From NCBI GenBank assembly GCA_026005095.1, contig BPKK01000005.1, positions 1 to 64,000 of the forward strand: a stretch of DNA of 64,000 nucleotides. Direction: 5' to 3'. The notes below the pieces were generated by a model that had not been told where the DNA came from, ran no database searches, and saw only the letters and a list, made by a program, of their open reading frames with translations. This document shows positions 31,089 to 43,763 of this stretch, piece by piece. How positions within the stretch are numbered: the first letter of the stretch is position 1; every line of letters starts with the position of its first letter. This DNA comes from Silanimonas sp. (lineage in GTDB: Bacteria > Pseudomonadota > Gammaproteobacteria > Xanthomonadales > Xanthomonadaceae). The position numbers and the translations under genes were made by a program.

Positions 31089-34070
31089 ATGCCCCGGGGG
31101 GCGTGCCGCGACGTGCCGATGGACCGACCGCTCCGACCGCTTGCCGAATGCGCCCAGGCCTTTTGGCATGGCGTCCTCCTGCTGCTCGCCCTTGCCGCGC
31201 TGCCGGTACTGGCGGGCCAACGCAGCATCGCCGAGCTCGCCCGCGACCAATGGACCACCCGCGAGGGCCTGCCGCACAACTCGGTGAACGCCATCGCCCA
31301 GACACCCGACGGCTTCCTCTGGTTCGCCACCTGGGAGGGCCTGGTGCGCTACAACGGGCGCGATTTCATCCTCTATGACCGCGAGCGCATCCCGCAACTG
31401 CGGGATGCCGCCATCCGTGACCTTTACATCGACCGCAAGGGCCGGCTGCTGGCGGCGGGCGCCCGCGGCGGCATACTGCGCCAGCGCGGCCCGGACGACT
31501 GGGAGGCCCTGCCTCCGGCCCCCACCATGGCGATCCACCTCTGGGACGACGAGGGCGGCACCCTGTGGGTGGGCACCGAGGCGGCCGGCATCCACCGCAT
31601 CGATCCGGATGGCCGCACCCGTCAGCTGGAGGCCCTGGACGGCGCCTCGCTGGGCGCCGCCGCTGCCCTGGCCCGCGATGGCCGCGGCCGGCTCTGGGTG
31701 GCCACCGGGGCCGGACTCAGGCGGGTCGAAGCCCAGGGCCTGCGTGCCGTGCCGCTGGAGGGCCTGCCGCCCGGGCCGGTGAACTTCGTGCTCAGCACGC
31801 CCTATGCCCGCCTGCTGGTGACCACCAATACCGGCGTCTACGGCGCCGATGGCGCGGCGCTCCACCCGCGCTTCACCCTGCTGCATCCGGAACTGGCCGG
31901 GGTGGCTGCCACCCGCCTGCTGCCCGACCCGCGCGGCGGGCTGTGGATCGGCACGTTCAACCGCGGCCTGATGTTCCTCGACGAGGCCGGCCTGCAGCGC
32001 CTCGGCACCGGCGCCGGCCGGCCGAGCAGCCGCATCCTCTCGCTGTTCCTCGACCGCGAGCTGACGCTCTGGGTGGGCACCAACAGCGGGCTGTTCCGCT
32101 TCACCGATGCCCCTTTCACCAGCCTGACCCGCCGCCATGGCCTGCGCGACGACTTCGTCCGCAGCGTGCTGGCACGTGCCGACGGCAGCGTGGTGCTGGG
32201 CACCGCGCAGGGGCTCTCGGCGGTGCTGGCGGATGGCCGGGTGCAGAACCTCGGCGAGGGCACGCTGCTGGAGCGCATCTCGGTGCTGAGCCTGGCCGAG
32301 ACGCCCGAGGGCCTGCTGTGGGTGGGGACTTACAGCGATGGGGCGCTGCTCTGGGATGGCAAGCGCATCCTGCGCCGCATCGGCATGGCCGAGGGCCTGC
32401 CAGCCGACGAGGTCCGGGCGATCGCTTCCGGCCCCGGAGGCGAGGCCTGGTTCGGCACCCCCCAGGGCCTCGTCCATGTCCCGGCCGAAGGACCGCCGCG
32501 GCTGTGGAACGAGGCCAGCGGCCTGCCGGGCAATTTCGTCGCAGCCCTGCACCGCGATGTCCGCGGCCGGCTGTGGATCGGCACCGGCGTCGGCGCCGCC
32601 CTGCTCGACGGCCAGCGCCTGCAGCGGCTGGACATGAAGACCGTGGAGGATGCCGAGTTCGCCTTCGGCTTCCTCGAGGACCGCGAGGATGGGCATGTCT
32701 GGATCGCCAGCGACCGCGGCCTGCTGCGCTTCGATCTCGACGGACGGCCGCGGGGCGGAGTCGGGCGCTCGCGCGGCCTGCCCTTCGAAAAGATCTTCGC
32801 CCTCGTCGCCGAAGCCACAGGCCCGGTCTGGGCCAGCGGCAACCGCGGCATGCTACGCCTCGACCATGCCCGCCTCGACGCGATCGCCGACGGTGAGGCC
32901 ATCGCGCTCGAGCCGGAGTGGTTCACCGAGGTAGACGGGATGGCCAGCGCCCAAGGCAATGGCGGCTCGCAGCCGGTATCGACGCGGGATGCCGCCGGCC
33001 GTCTGTGGTTCGCCACTGCGGTGGGCGCGGCACGGGTCGATCCGCAGAACCTGGCTGCCTTCGCCCACCAAGCGCCGCCGGTGGTGATCGAGTCTCTGGT
33101 GACCGATGGCGTAGCGCAACGCCTGCCCCGGGACGGGAGTCTCGCCCTGCCGGCGGGCACCCGGCGCATCGAGATCGGCTTCGCCGGCCTCGGCTTCCTG
33201 CTGCCGGAACGTATCCGCTACCGCTACCGCCTGCGCGGCTTCGACGAGGACTGGGTGGAGCGCACCGGACAGACCTTCGCCGAATTCACCCGTCTGCCCC
33301 CCGGCCGCTACGTGTTCGAGGTGGAGGCGGCCCATCCGCGCGGCCAGTGGGGGGAACAACGGGCCATGCTGGCCTTCGAGATCCCGCGCCTCTGGTGGCA
33401 GCAGCCGCTGGTCCAGGGCGGCGGCGTGCTGCTCTTCGTCCTGCTCGGCCTGCTGCTGCTGCGCTGGCGGCTCGATGCCATCGCGGCCAATGAGCGGCGG
33501 CTGGAACGCCTGGTCGAGGAGCGCACCGCCGAGATCGAGCGGCAGCAGGCACAGCTGCGTTTCCAGGCCGAGGAGTTCGCCCGCCAGGCGCGCGAAGATT
33601 CGCTCACCGGCATCGCCAACCGCCGCGCCTTCGACGAGCAGCTCGGCCGCGAGTTCGCCCGCGCCATGCGCGCCGGAACGCCACTCAGCATCGCCCTCGT
33701 CGATCTCGACCACTTCAAGCAGGTCAACGACCGGCTCTCCCACGCCGTGGGCGACGAAGTGCTGCGCCGGGTAGCAACGTTGATGCAGGGGCATTTCCGC
33801 CGCTTCGACTTGGTGGCGCGCTGGGGCGGAGAGGAGTTCGCCGTACTGCTGCCGGGCACCTCGCCGGAGGCCGCCTTCGCTGCCTGCGAACGCCTGCGCG
33901 AGGCCATTGCCGCGATCGACTTCGACGACGTGGCGCCGGGCCTGCGCATCACCGCCAGCATCGGCCTTGCCGGTCTCGGCGACGCGACCGACCACGGCCA
34001 GCTGATCGCCGCCGCCGACCGCGCGCTCTACCGCGCCAAGGCCAGCGGCCGCAACCGCACCGAAGGCTGA
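31089..34070 (+). CDS. Two-component-regulator-propeller (Reg_prop/Y_Y_Y) sensor with C-terminal GGDEF diguanylate cyclase
   Basis: Repeated LWVGT/LWIGT propeller motifs; RIEIGFAGLGFLLPERIRYRYRLRGFDEDW (Y_Y_Y); DSLTGIANRRAFDEQL...RWGGEEFAVLLPGTS with RRFD I-site. Confidence 0.93.
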   Translation: MPRGACRDVPMDRPLRPLAECAQAFWHGVLLLLALAALPVLAGQRSIAELARDQWTTREGLPHNSVNAIAQTPDGFLWFATWEGLVRYNGRDFILYDRERIPQLRDAAIRDLYIDRKGRLLAAGARGGILRQRGPDDWEALPPAPTMAIHLWDDEGGTLWVGTEAAGIHRIDPDGRTRQLEALDGASLGAAAALARDGRGRLWVATGAGLRRVEAQGLRAVPLEGLPPGPVNFVLSTPYARLLVTTNTGVYGADGAALHPRFTLLHPELAGVAATRLLPDPRGGLWIGTFNRGLMFLDEAGLQRLGTGAGRPSSRILSLFLDRELTLWVGTNSGLFRFTDAPFTSLTRRHGLRDDFVRSVLARADGSVVLGTAQGLSAVLADGRVQNLGEGTLLERISVLSLAETPEGLLWVGTYSDGALLWDGKRILRRIGMAEGLPADEVRAIASGPGGEAWFGTPQGLVHVPAEGPPRLWNEASGLPGNFVAALHRDVRGRLWIGTGVGAALLDGQRLQRLDMKTVEDAEFAFGFLEDREDGHVWIASDRGLLRFDLDGRPRGGVGRSRGLPFEKIFALVAEATGPVWASGNRGMLRLDHARLDAIADGEAIALEPEWFTEVDGMASAQGNGGSQPVSTRDAAGRLWFATAVGAARVDPQNLAAFAHQAPPVVIESLVTDGVAQRLPRDGSLALPAGTRRIEIGFAGLGFLLPERIRYRYRLRGFDEDWVERTGQTFAEFTRLPPGRYVFEVEAAHPRGQWGEQRAMLAFEIPRLWWQQPLVQGGGVLLFVLLGLLLLRWRLDAIAANERRLERLVEERTAEIERQQAQLRFQAEEFARQAREDSLTGIANRRAFDEQLGREFARAMRAGTPLSIALVDLDHFKQVNDRLSHAVGDEVLRRVATLMQGHFRRFDLVARWGGEEFAVLLPGTSPEAAFAACERLREAIAAIDFDDVAPGLRITASIGLAGLGDATDHGQLIAAADRALYRAKASGRNRTEG

Positions 34071-34103
34071 GTGCCGGCAGGCGCCGCCCCCTACAATCCG
34101 CCC

Positions 34104-35012
34104 ATGCCCCAGCTCGAACTTTCCCTGCGCTGCCGCGCCGCCGACGAGCCTTGGCTCGAGCGTGCCCTGCACGATCTCGGCGCCATGAGCGTCACCCTGC
34201 TCGACCCGCGGGCCGACACCCCGGAGGAGCAGTCCATCCTCGAACCCGGTGTCGGTGAAATGCCGCTCTGGTCCGACTGCCTGGTGGTGGCCCTGTTCGA
34301 GCCCGGGGTCCCGCGTGAGGCCCTGTTGGCGGCGCTGGAGTCGATCGCTCCGCAGGTCGATCTCACCTCGGCCTCCTTCCGCGTGGTGGAGGATGCCGAC
34401 TGGGTGCGTGCCTGGATGGACCAGTTCCAGCCCATGCGCTTCGGCCACCGCACCTGGATCGTGCCCTCGGACCATGCCCTGCCCGCCGAGGCCGACACCC
34501 CCGAGGCCGCCGTGGTGCGTCTCGACCCCGGTCTCGCCTTCGGCTCCGGCACCCATGCCACGACTGCGCTCTGCCTGGAATGGCTCGACGGCCTCGCGCT
34601 CTCCGGCGCCACCGTGCTCGATTTCGGCTGCGGTAGCGGCATCCTCGCTCTGGCTGCTCTGAAGCTGGGCGCAGCGCGTGCCGTGGGGGTCGACAACGAC
34701 CCGCAGGCCATCCTCGCCAGCCGCGAGAACGCCCTGCGCAACGGCCTCGGTGATCGCCTCGAGGTGTACCTGCCGCCAGAGGAGCCGCAGGCGGTCTATC
34801 CGGTGGTAGTGGCCAACATCCTCGCCGTGGCCCTCGATGCCCTGGCCGAGACCCTCGCCGCCCGCGTCGCCCCGGGCGGACGGATCGCGCTGTCCGGCAT
34901 CCTCGCGGGGCAGGAGGAGGCGCTGCTGCAGCGCTACGCCGCCTGGTTCGATGCGCTCCACGTCGAGCGGCGCGGCGACTGGGTGCGGATCGACGGCTAC
35001 CGCCGCGGCTGA
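34104..35012 (+). CDS. prmA: Ribosomal protein L11 methyltransferase
   Basis: [24 protein letters not shown]...[20 protein letters not shown]. Confidence 0.97.
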   Translation: MPQLELSLRCRAADEPWLERALHDLGAMSVTLLDPRADTPEEQSILEPGVGEMPLWSDCLVVALFEPGVPREALLAALESIAPQVDLTSASFRVVEDADWVRAWMDQFQPMRFGHRTWIVPSDHALPAEADTPEAAVVRLDPGLAFGSGTHATTALCLEWLDGLALSGATVLDFGCGSGILALAALKLGAARAVGVDNDPQAILASRENALRNGLGDRLEVYLPPEEPQAVYPVVVANILAVALDALAETLAARVAPGGRIALSGILAGQEEALLQRYAAWFDALHVERRGDWVRIDGYRRG

Positions 35013-35031
35013 AGGGCTACACTGCCGCGCC

Positions 35032-35556
35032 ATGTCGCGCTCCCTGCCTCGTTTCGTCCGCCCGCCGCCGCGGATCGCCCCGCTCTCGGCCAAGGCCCGC
35101 TGGGGCGTGGCCCTGGGCCTGGTGATGGGCAGTCTGCTGCTCGTACTGCAGGTGCTGCTGGCCGACCGCGCGCGGCTCGCCGCCGATGCCCGTACCCGGC
35201 CGTTCATGGAACGGGCCTGCGCCCTGCTCGGCTGCACGCTGCCGCCCTGGCGCGAACCCCGCGCCTTCACCGTGCTGAGCCGCGAGATCCAGCCGCACCC
35301 CAGCCACCCGCAGGCCCTGCTGGTCACCGCCAGCTTCCGCAACGATGCTCGCTGGCCGCAGCCCTGGCCGCTGCTGGAACTCGCCCTCACCGACCTCGAT
35401 GGCAGCCGCATCGGCCTGCGCCGCTTCCGCCCCGAGGAATACCTCGGCGGCACGCCCGCGCGCGAAGGACTCGCGCCCGGCCAGTCGGCCACCATCGCGC
35501 TGGAGATCCTCGATCCTGGCAACCGCGCGGTAGCGTTCGAGTTCGATTTTCACTGA
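35032..35556 (+). CDS. DUF3426 domain-containing protein lacking an N-terminal zinc ribbon
   Basis: TM segment then [60 protein letters not shown]. Confidence 0.85.
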   Translation: MSRSLPRFVRPPPRIAPLSAKARWGVALGLVMGSLLLVLQVLLADRARLAADARTRPFMERACALLGCTLPPWREPRAFTVLSREIQPHPSHPQALLVTASFRNDARWPQPWPLLELALTDLDGSRIGLRRFRPEEYLGGTPAREGLAPGQSATIALEILDPGNRAVAFEFDFH

Positions 35557-35672
35557 CCCCCGACATCAGGCTCACGGTTCCCGAAGGTCAAGGTCGCGCC
35601 GCGGGGGGATTTGCGGCAGACTCCCCTCCCCCGCCACCAGTGGAGGGCGGCGGGTTAGCTTCTGGGGATGCC

Positions 35673-35933
35673 GTGAACGCTCTTCCTTCCCGTGCCGAAT
35701 CTGCAACGCCTGCGCTGCGCGAAGCCGCAGCCCGCGCCACGCGCCGCTATCTCAATGACCGCGGCGACTGCGAGGCTGATTCGCTCTATGCGCTGATGCT
35801 GGCGGAAATGGAAATGGGCCTGCTGGCTGAGGTGCTGAAGCACTGCGAGGGCAACCAGAGCCGCGCCGCGGCAGTGCTGGGCATCAACCGCGCGACCCTG
35901 CGCAAGAAACTGGAAGCGCACGGGCTGCTCTGA
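35673..35933 (+). CDS. fis: Fis family DNA-binding protein
   Basis: [52 protein letters not shown] start likely. Confidence 0.93.
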   Translation: MNALPSRAESATPALREAAARATRRYLNDRGDCEADSLYALMLAEMEMGLLAEVLKHCEGNQSRAAAVLGINRATLRKKLEAHGLL

Positions 35934-35946
35934 AGGCTAGCACCCG

Positions 35947-37860
35947 CTACGCCGCGTCCCCGCGCAGCTCCCGCACCCTCGCCTCGAGCAGCGCCGCGCT
36001 GGCCTCGGTACCCGGCACCGGCTCGCCGGCCACGATGCCGATCGGCGCGCGGAAGCGCCGTGGCAGGCGCATCCGCCCGAGCCGCAAATCGCGGCGGCTG
36101 AACATGCTTCCCCAGAGGTTTCTCAGCGCCATCGGCACCACCGGAACCGGGCGGGCAGCGAGGATCTTCTCCACCCCAGGGCGGAAAGGGGCGATCTCGC
36201 CATCCTTCGTCAGGCCGCCCTCGGGGAAGATCCCCACGATTTCGCCGGCGGCGAGGGCGGCGTCGATGCGGCGGAAGGCAGCCTCCATCAGCGCCGGATC
36301 CTCCTTGCTGCCGGCGATCGGGATCGCTCCGGCCACCCGGAACACCCAGTTCAGCACCGGCAAGCGGTAGATCTTGTAGTACATGACGAAGCGCACCGGG
36401 CGCGGGATGGCGCCAGCCAGCAGCAGGGCGTCCATGTAGCCCACGTGGTTGCACACCACGAGTGCCGGCCCCTCGTCCGGCACATGCTCCTCCACACCGC
36501 GGATCTCGATGCGGTACATGGCCAGGGTCAGCAGCCAGACCAGGAATCGCATCAGGAACTCGGGCACGAGGCCGAAGATGTAGACCGCCACCACGGCGTT
36601 CAGCACGGCGCCGACGAGGAAGACCTGCGGGATGGAGAAGCCCGCGGCGATGAGGCCGATGGCCAGCAGCGCCGCAGCGACGATGAAGGCGGCATTGAGA
36701 ATGTTGTTGGCGGCGATGGTGCGCGAGAGCTGCTCGCGCGGACTGCGCTGCTGGATCAGGGCGAACAGGGGCACGATGTAAAAACCGCCGAACAGACCGA
36801 TCATCGCCACGTCGAGGGCCACCCGCCATTGGCCTTCGGCGGCGAGGAAGCCGCGCCAGTCGAGCGGGGCGGCGAGACCCGCTGCGGCCTGCAGCGCGGT
36901 CTGGGCGGCCGCCGGCTGGGCGAGATAGAGGTCGATACCGAACAGGGTCATGCCGATGGCGCCGAGCGGCACCAGGCCGATCTCCACCGTGCGCCGCGAC
37001 AGCGACTCGCAGAGCAGCGAGCCCACGGCGATGCCGATGGAGAACAGGGCGAGCAGCAGCGAGATCACCGAGGCATCGCCGCCCAGCACCTTGAGCGCGT
37101 AGTTCGGCAGCTGTGCCAGCACGAGCGCGCCGAAGAAGAAGAACCAGCTCACCCCGAGCACCGCATTCAGCACCACGCGCTGGCCCTTCAGCACGCCCAG
37201 CGTGGCGAAGGTGGCGCGCAGCGGATTGCGGTCGATGGCGAGATCGGGGGCCGTGGCCGGGGCCGGTGGCACGGCGCGGGCCACGAGGTAGCCGAGGAGG
37301 GCGATGGCGATGATCACCAGCGCGGCGTAGCGTTCGCCGTGCTCGAGGCCGGCCACCAGCCAGCCGCCGAACAGGGTGCCGAGGAGGATGGCGAGGAAGG
37401 TGCCCATCTCGACCAGGCCATTGCCACCGGTCAACTCCTCCGGCTTCAGCGCTTGGGGCAGGATGGCGTACTTGATCGGCCCGAACAGCGCGCTCTGGGC
37501 GCCGAGCAGGAACAGCACGCCGAGCAGCAGGGGCAGGGAATCGAGCCAGAAGCCCAGCGCCGCCAGCAGGGCGATGCCGATCTCGAGCAGCTTGATGCGG
37601 CGGATCGAGCGCGCCTTCTCGTACTTCTCCGCCCACTGCCCGGCACTGGCCGAGAACAGGAAGAAAGGCAGGATGAACAGGGCGCTGGCGATGTTCGCCC
37701 AGAGGCTGCGCTCGGCGTCGGTGAAGCCCACCACCTTCACCGTGATCAGGATGATCAGGGCCTGCTTGAAGACATTGTCGTTGAAGGCCCCGAGGGCCTG
37801 GGTGAGGAAGAACGGGGCGAAGCGGCGCTGGCCGAGCAGCGCGAACTGGTTGCGTGGCAT
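35947..37860 (-). CDS. Fused MFS transporter / 1-acyl-sn-glycerol-3-phosphate acyltransferase (LplT-PlsC-like)
   Basis: MFS N-domain FFLTQALGAFNDNVFKQALIILITVK; C-terminal PALVVCNHVGYMDALLLAGAIPRPVRFVMY...FPEGGLTKDGEIAPFRPGVEKIL. Confidence 0.92.
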   Translation of the reverse strand: MPRNQFALLGQRRFAPFFLTQALGAFNDNVFKQALIILITVKVVGFTDAERSLWANIASALFILPFFLFSASAGQWAEKYEKARSIRRIKLLEIGIALLAALGFWLDSLPLLLGVLFLLGAQSALFGPIKYAILPQALKPEELTGGNGLVEMGTFLAILLGTLFGGWLVAGLEHGERYAALVIIAIALLGYLVARAVPPAPATAPDLAIDRNPLRATFATLGVLKGQRVVLNAVLGVSWFFFFGALVLAQLPNYALKVLGGDASVISLLLALFSIGIAVGSLLCESLSRRTVEIGLVPLGAIGMTLFGIDLYLAQPAAAQTALQAAAGLAAPLDWRGFLAAEGQWRVALDVAMIGLFGGFYIVPLFALIQQRSPREQLSRTIAANNILNAAFIVAAALLAIGLIAAGFSIPQVFLVGAVLNAVVAVYIFGLVPEFLMRFLVWLLTLAMYRIEIRGVEEHVPDEGPALVVCNHVGYMDALLLAGAIPRPVRFVMYYKIYRLPVLNWVFRVAGAIPIAGSKEDPALMEAAFRRIDAALAAGEIVGIFPEGGLTKDGEIAPFRPGVEKILAARPVPVVPMALRNLWGSMFSRRDLRLGRMRLPRRFRAPIGIVAGEPVPGTEASAALLEARVRELRGDAA

Positions 37861-37893
37861 CCGGGGGATCCGTGGGGGCCCCCGGAGACACTA

Positions 37894-38513
37894 TCAGAGA
37901 GCCGTGGGGGCGGTCTGCGCCAGCGAGGGACGCACGGCCATGCCCGCCAACCACGCCGCCAGCCCCGGGGCGCGCGACCGCCATGGCCGCTCGGGCAGGC
38001 GGAAGTCCAGCCATTCGAGGCCGCAGGCCACGGCGAGGTCGGCCAGCGTCAGGGCCTCGCCCTCGAAATGGGCGCGGCCGGCGATGCGGCGCTCGAGTTC
38101 GATCGATGGCGCCCTTCCACCTTCAGCCACTGCCAGTCCATCCAGGCCGCGCTGCGCTGTTCCGGCGTGCGGCCTGCCCACACGGCCTCCAGGCGGATCG
38201 CCACTCCGGCATCCATCAGGCCATCGGCCAGGGCCTCGATGCGTTTCACCCGCATCCGCGCCTCGAAGGCCTCGGGAATCAGCCGCGGGCCAGGCATGGC
38301 GTCCAGCCATTCGCAGATCACCGGCGAATCGAACCAGGCCTCGCCACGCTCATCGACCAGGCAGGGCACCTTGCGCAAGGGGTTGAGCGCCGCCACCGGG
38401 CTCGCCGGGTCGAGCACGTCCACCAGCACGAGTTCCAGGGGCAGGCCCTTCTCAGCCGCCAGGGCGCGCACCTTGCGGGCGAAGGGCGAAGGCAGGGAAC
38501 AGAACAGCTTCAT
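37894..38513 (-). pseudogene. Glutathione S-transferase family protein with an apparent -1 frameshift near ~38107-38112
   Basis: MKLFCSLPSPFARKVRALAAEKGLPLELVLVDVLDPASPVAALNPLRKVPCLVDERGEAWFDSPVICEWLDA... continues in another frame as APSIELERRIAGRAHFEGEALTLADLAVACGLEWLDFRLPE; adding one G to the ggg run rejoins frames. Confidence 0.8.
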
Positions 38514-38535
38514 GGTGGCCTCCGGTATGCGGCCC

Positions 38536-39834
38536 TCAGCCCTGTTCGCGCGCCACGGCGCGCCAGCCGATGTCGTTGCGGTGCCGTTCGTTCGCCCAGT
38601 GGATCTTCGCCACCGCCTCGTAGGCCCGGCGCTGCGCCTCGGCGATACCTGCGCCCCTGGCACAGACGCAGAGCACACGGCCACCGCTCGTCTTCACCCC
38701 CTCGTCGTCCCGCACGGTGCCGGCATGGAAGACCTTGGCGAAGGCCGGCACGGCATCGAGGCCGTGGATCACATCACCGGTGATCGGGGTCTCCGGATAG
38801 GGCCTGGCGGCCATGACCACGCCCAGCGCAGCCTCGGCCGACCAGCGGGCCTGCACCGTATCGAGCCGGCCGTCGATGGCGGCCTCGAGGAGATCGACGA
38901 GGTCGGAGTCGAGTCGCAGCATCACCGGCTGGGTCTCCGGGTCGCCGAAGCGCACATTGAACTCGATCACCCGCGGCGCACCCTGGGCGTCGATCATCAG
39001 CCCGGCATAGAGGAAGCCGGTGAAGGGAATGCCGTCGGCCGCCATACCGCGCACCGTGGGATCGACGATCTCGCGCATCACCCGGGCATGCACCTCGGGC
39101 GTCACGACCGGAGCGGGCGAGTAGGCGCCCATGCCGCCGGTATTCGGGCCGGTATCTCCATCGCCCACGCGCTTGTGGTCCTGGCTGGTGGCCATCGGCA
39201 GCGCGTGCATGCCATCCACCATCGAGATGAAGCTCGCCTCCTCGCCCTCCAGGAAATCCTCGATGACCACGCGAGCGCCGGCGCTACCGAAAGCATTGCC
39301 GGCCAGCATGTCGCGCACGGCCGCTTCGGCCTCGGCCACGCTTGCCGCCACGATCACGCCCTTGCCGGCGGCGAGGCCGTCGGCCTTCACCACGATCCTA
39401 GGGTCATTCAATTCAGTAGTGCGGGCGCGGATGTAGGCGCAGGCCGCCTCGACCTCGGTGAACACCTCGTAGCCTGCCGTGGGAATGCCGTGGCGCTTGA
39501 GGAACGCCTTGGCGAAGGCCTTGCTACCCTCGAGCTGCGCGGCCTTGGCCGTGGGGCCAAAGATGCGCTGCCCGGCGGCGCGGAAGCGGTCGACTACGCC
39601 GGCCACCAGCGGGGCCTCGGGGCCGACCACGGTGAGGGCCACGCCCTCGCGCTGCGCCAGCGCCAGCAGGCCCTCGAGATCGATGGCCTTCACGTCCACG
39701 TTCCGGCACTTCGGCTCGGCGGCCGTGCCGGCATTGCCAGGAGCAACGAGCACCTCCGAGACACGCGGGCTCTGGGCAAGCTTCCAGGCCAGGGCATGCT
39801 CGCGGCCCCCATTGCCGATCACCAAGACTTTCAC
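38536..39834 (-). CDS. purD: Phosphoribosylamine--glycine ligase
   Basis: MKVLVIGNGGREHALAWKLAQSPRVSEVLVAPGNAGTA. Confidence 0.98.
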   Translation of the reverse strand: MKVLVIGNGGREHALAWKLAQSPRVSEVLVAPGNAGTAAEPKCRNVDVKAIDLEGLLALAQREGVALTVVGPEAPLVAGVVDRFRAAGQRIFGPTAKAAQLEGSKAFAKAFLKRHGIPTAGYEVFTEVEAACAYIRARTTELNDPRIVVKADGLAAGKGVIVAASVAEAEAAVRDMLAGNAFGSAGARVVIEDFLEGEEASFISMVDGMHALPMATSQDHKRVGDGDTGPNTGGMGAYSPAPVVTPEVHARVMREIVDPTVRGMAADGIPFTGFLYAGLMIDAQGAPRVIEFNVRFGDPETQPVMLRLDSDLVDLLEAAIDGRLDTVQARWSAEAALGVVMAARPYPETPITGDVIHGLDAVPAFAKVFHAGTVRDDEGVKTSGGRVLCVCARGAGIAEAQRRAYEAVAKIHWANERHRNDIGWRAVAREQG

Positions 39835-39904
39835 CGGAAAACCTCCATCTCGCGGGCAGTTACGGCGCGGCCCGCGGGACGCGGGCGCAATCGGGATTCC
39901 GCCT

Positions 39905-41476
<1,572 letters not shown>

Positions 41477-41543
41477 GCGCGCTCCCTCGCCCCTCGCGGG
41501 CGGAAAGCGGCGGATTATACGGGGAGGCCGCCGGCGCGGCCCG

Positions 41544-42416
41544 TCAGCCGACGAAGCCAGCCACCACGAACAGGGCCAGCACACCCATCCAGATCACCAG
41601 GATGCGCCAGACCAGGCTCATCGCATCGCGCAGCTCGAGCAGGGCCGGGGCCTGGGCCGGACCATCGGCGGCGTAGGCGTCCTCCTCCGCCAGTTCCACC
41701 GCCACGCTGGCGCGGGCAGCGGCCTCGAGATGGCCGAGGCCGAGGCGGATGCCCTCGGCATGCCACTGCCGCCAGGCGCCGATCACGGCGTCGAAATCCG
41801 CGGCCAGGGCCAGGGTCAGGGTCATCAGCTGGGCCACCGGCCAGTCGAGCAGGGCGAGCAGGGTGGCCGCCGTCCCGCCCTGCGCCTGCGGCAGGCGCTC
41901 GCGCGCCGCGCCCTGCGCCGAAAGCGCCACGAGGCGGTAGCCCACGGCCCCCACCGGGCCCAGCAGCAGGAACCAGAACAGCGGGCCGAACCAGCGCCAC
42001 AGGGCGCAACGGAACACCGCCTCCACCAGCGGCCCGCCTTCCACCGACACCGCCCCGTGCTGCGGGAACAGCGGGCGCGCGACCTCGCGCCGGGCCTCCA
42101 GGCCCTCGGCCGCCACCACGGCCTCGACATCGAGGTCGAGGTCCCGCGGCCCCCAGGCATAGAACAGGGCCGCTACCCCCAGCAGCAGGCCGAACAGGCC
42201 ATAGGCCCAACCCGCCCAGCCCCATTGCAGCAGGCCGAGCACGGCAAGCGGCAACAGAAGACCGAGCGGCAGGGCAAGGCCGCGCAGGGCCGCGCCCTCG
42301 CGCCCCAGCCAGCCGAGCCAGGCCACGAACCAGTCGTACTGGCGCAGCCCGGCGAGCGGCCGGACGAAGTGGCCGAGCAGCAAGACGAGGATGACGGCGA
42401 CGAGGGTGGTGGCCAT
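41544..42416 (-). CDS. ampE: AmpE-like regulatory signalling modulator membrane protein
   Basis: [34 protein letters not shown]...[62 protein letters not shown]. Confidence 0.75.
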   Translation of the reverse strand: MATTLVAVILVLLLGHFVRPLAGLRQYDWFVAWLGWLGREGAALRGLALPLGLLLPLAVLGLLQWGWAGWAYGLFGLLLGVAALFYAWGPRDLDLDVEAVVAAEGLEARREVARPLFPQHGAVSVEGGPLVEAVFRCALWRWFGPLFWFLLLGPVGAVGYRLVALSAQGAARERLPQAQGGTAATLLALLDWPVAQLMTLTLALAADFDAVIGAWRQWHAEGIRLGLGHLEAAARASVAVELAEEDAYAADGPAQAPALLELRDAMSLVWRILVIWMGVLALFVVAGFVG

Positions 42417-42444
42417 GGGCAGCGGGCGAGAATCGACCCCCAGT

Positions 42445-43341
42445 CTAGCCTGAGGCCCTGGCATGCCAGGCCTCGATCAGTGCCCGGGCGATCGACAGAC
42501 GCGGCGAGAAGGCAATCGGCGGCGGCTCCCCAGCGGCCGGGACATCACTGGCGGCGAGCCCGGCCGCTACTTCTTCGCGGCTGAACCAGCGGGCGTCCTC
42601 CAGTTCCTCCCCTACCACGGGATCGGGCGCGTCCAGCGCCGCCTCGGCAAAGCAGCCCAGCATCAGGGCCGAAGGAAAGGGCCAGGGCTGGGCCGCGGCG
42701 AAGCGCACCTGCTGCACCCGCACGCCGGTTTCCTCGAACACCTCGCGAGCCACCGCCTGCGAGAGCGATTCCCCCGGCTCGATGAAACCGGCGATCACCG
42801 ACCAGCGGCCGGCCGGCCAACGCGCCTGCCGCCCCAGCAGCAGGCGCTCGCCGGAGGACACGGCCACGATCACGGCAGGATCGGTGCGCGGGTAGGCCTC
42901 GAGACCGCAGGCCGGGCAGCGCACCGACCACCCCCCCTGGCGCCGTTCCACCTGGGCGCCGCAGGCCCCGCAGTGGCGGGCGCGACGCTGCCAGTTCAGC
43001 ACCCCGGCGGCAGTGGCGAACAGACTGGCCTCGCGTCCTGGCCAGCGCATGCCGGCCTCGCGCAGGTCGCAGGCCGGGCGGCCTTCGGCCCGCTCCTCGA
43101 GGGCAAAGCAGGGGGTATCGCCGGCCATGCCGAGGAACAGCGCCGCCCGGGGCCGCTCGCCGCGCAGCGCAGCGCCCAACGGCCAGGCCGAGAGCTCGCC
43201 CGGAACCAGGGCCCGCGACTCGCCGTCCAGCAGCAGCACCCGGGCCCGCGGCCAGAGGGCATCCAGCGCCTCCTCCGCGTCGCGCAGGTGGCCGGCGCGG
43301 TCGAAGCCGCCCTCGGTGAAGGCGAAGCCGGAAAGGCTCAC
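42445..43341 (-). CDS. nudC: NAD(H) pyrophosphatase, Nudix
   Basis: [40 protein letters not shown]...[23 protein letters not shown]. Confidence 0.93.
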   Translation of the reverse strand: MSLSGFAFTEGGFDRAGHLRDAEEALDALWPRARVLLLDGESRALVPGELSAWPLGAALRGERPRAALFLGMAGDTPCFALEERAEGRPACDLREAGMRWPGREASLFATAAGVLNWQRRARHCGACGAQVERRQGGWSVRCPACGLEAYPRTDPAVIVAVSSGERLLLGRQARWPAGRWSVIAGFIEPGESLSQAVAREVFEETGVRVQQVRFAAAQPWPFPSALMLGCFAEAALDAPDPVVGEELEDARWFSREEVAAGLAASDVPAAGEPPPIAFSPRLSIARALIEAWHARASG

Positions 43342-43703
43342 ACCGAGAAGCTGCTGCCGCAGCCGCAGGTGGTCTTGGCGTTCGGATTGCGGATCACGAA
43401 CTGCGAACCGGCGAGGCTCTCGCGGTAATCCACCTCGGCCCCCATCAGGTACTGCAGGCTTAAGGGATCGACCAGCAGCGTCACGCCATCGCGCTCGACT
43501 GCCACGTCATCCTCGCCGCGCTCCTCGTCGAACTCGAACCCGTACTGGAAGCCCGAGCAACCGCCACCGGTGATGAACACCCGCAGCTTGAGCGCCGGAT
43601 TGCCCTCGTCGGCGATCAGGGCCGCCACCTTGCGCGCCGCCGCCTCGGTGAACACGAGCGGGGCATCGAGGTCTCGGTAGCTGGGCGTGGCGGTCGCGGT
43701 CAT
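43338..43703 (-). CDS. erpA: Iron-sulfur cluster insertion protein ErpA
   Basis: [45 protein letters not shown]...[16 protein letters not shown]. Confidence 0.95.
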   Translation of the reverse strand: MTATATPSYRDLDAPLVFTEAAARKVAALIADEGNPALKLRVFITGGGCSGFQYGFEFDEERGEDDVAVERDGVTLLVDPLSLQYLMGAEVDYRESLAGSQFVIRNPNAKTTCGCGSSFSV

Positions 43704-43763
43704 ATCGGGAAGGTGGCGTCGCAGGGGCCAGGATTCAACCGGGCGAGTGCAACAGATCCGGCG

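Noticed and set aside
29559-32696. Minus-strand ORF of 1045 aa
   Set aside because: Antisense to accC, the thioesterase and the propeller-GGDEF gene; no domain-like motifs.
32853-35522. Minus-strand ORF of 889 aa
   Set aside because: Antisense to the GGDEF protein, prmA and the DUF3426 gene; shadow ORF.
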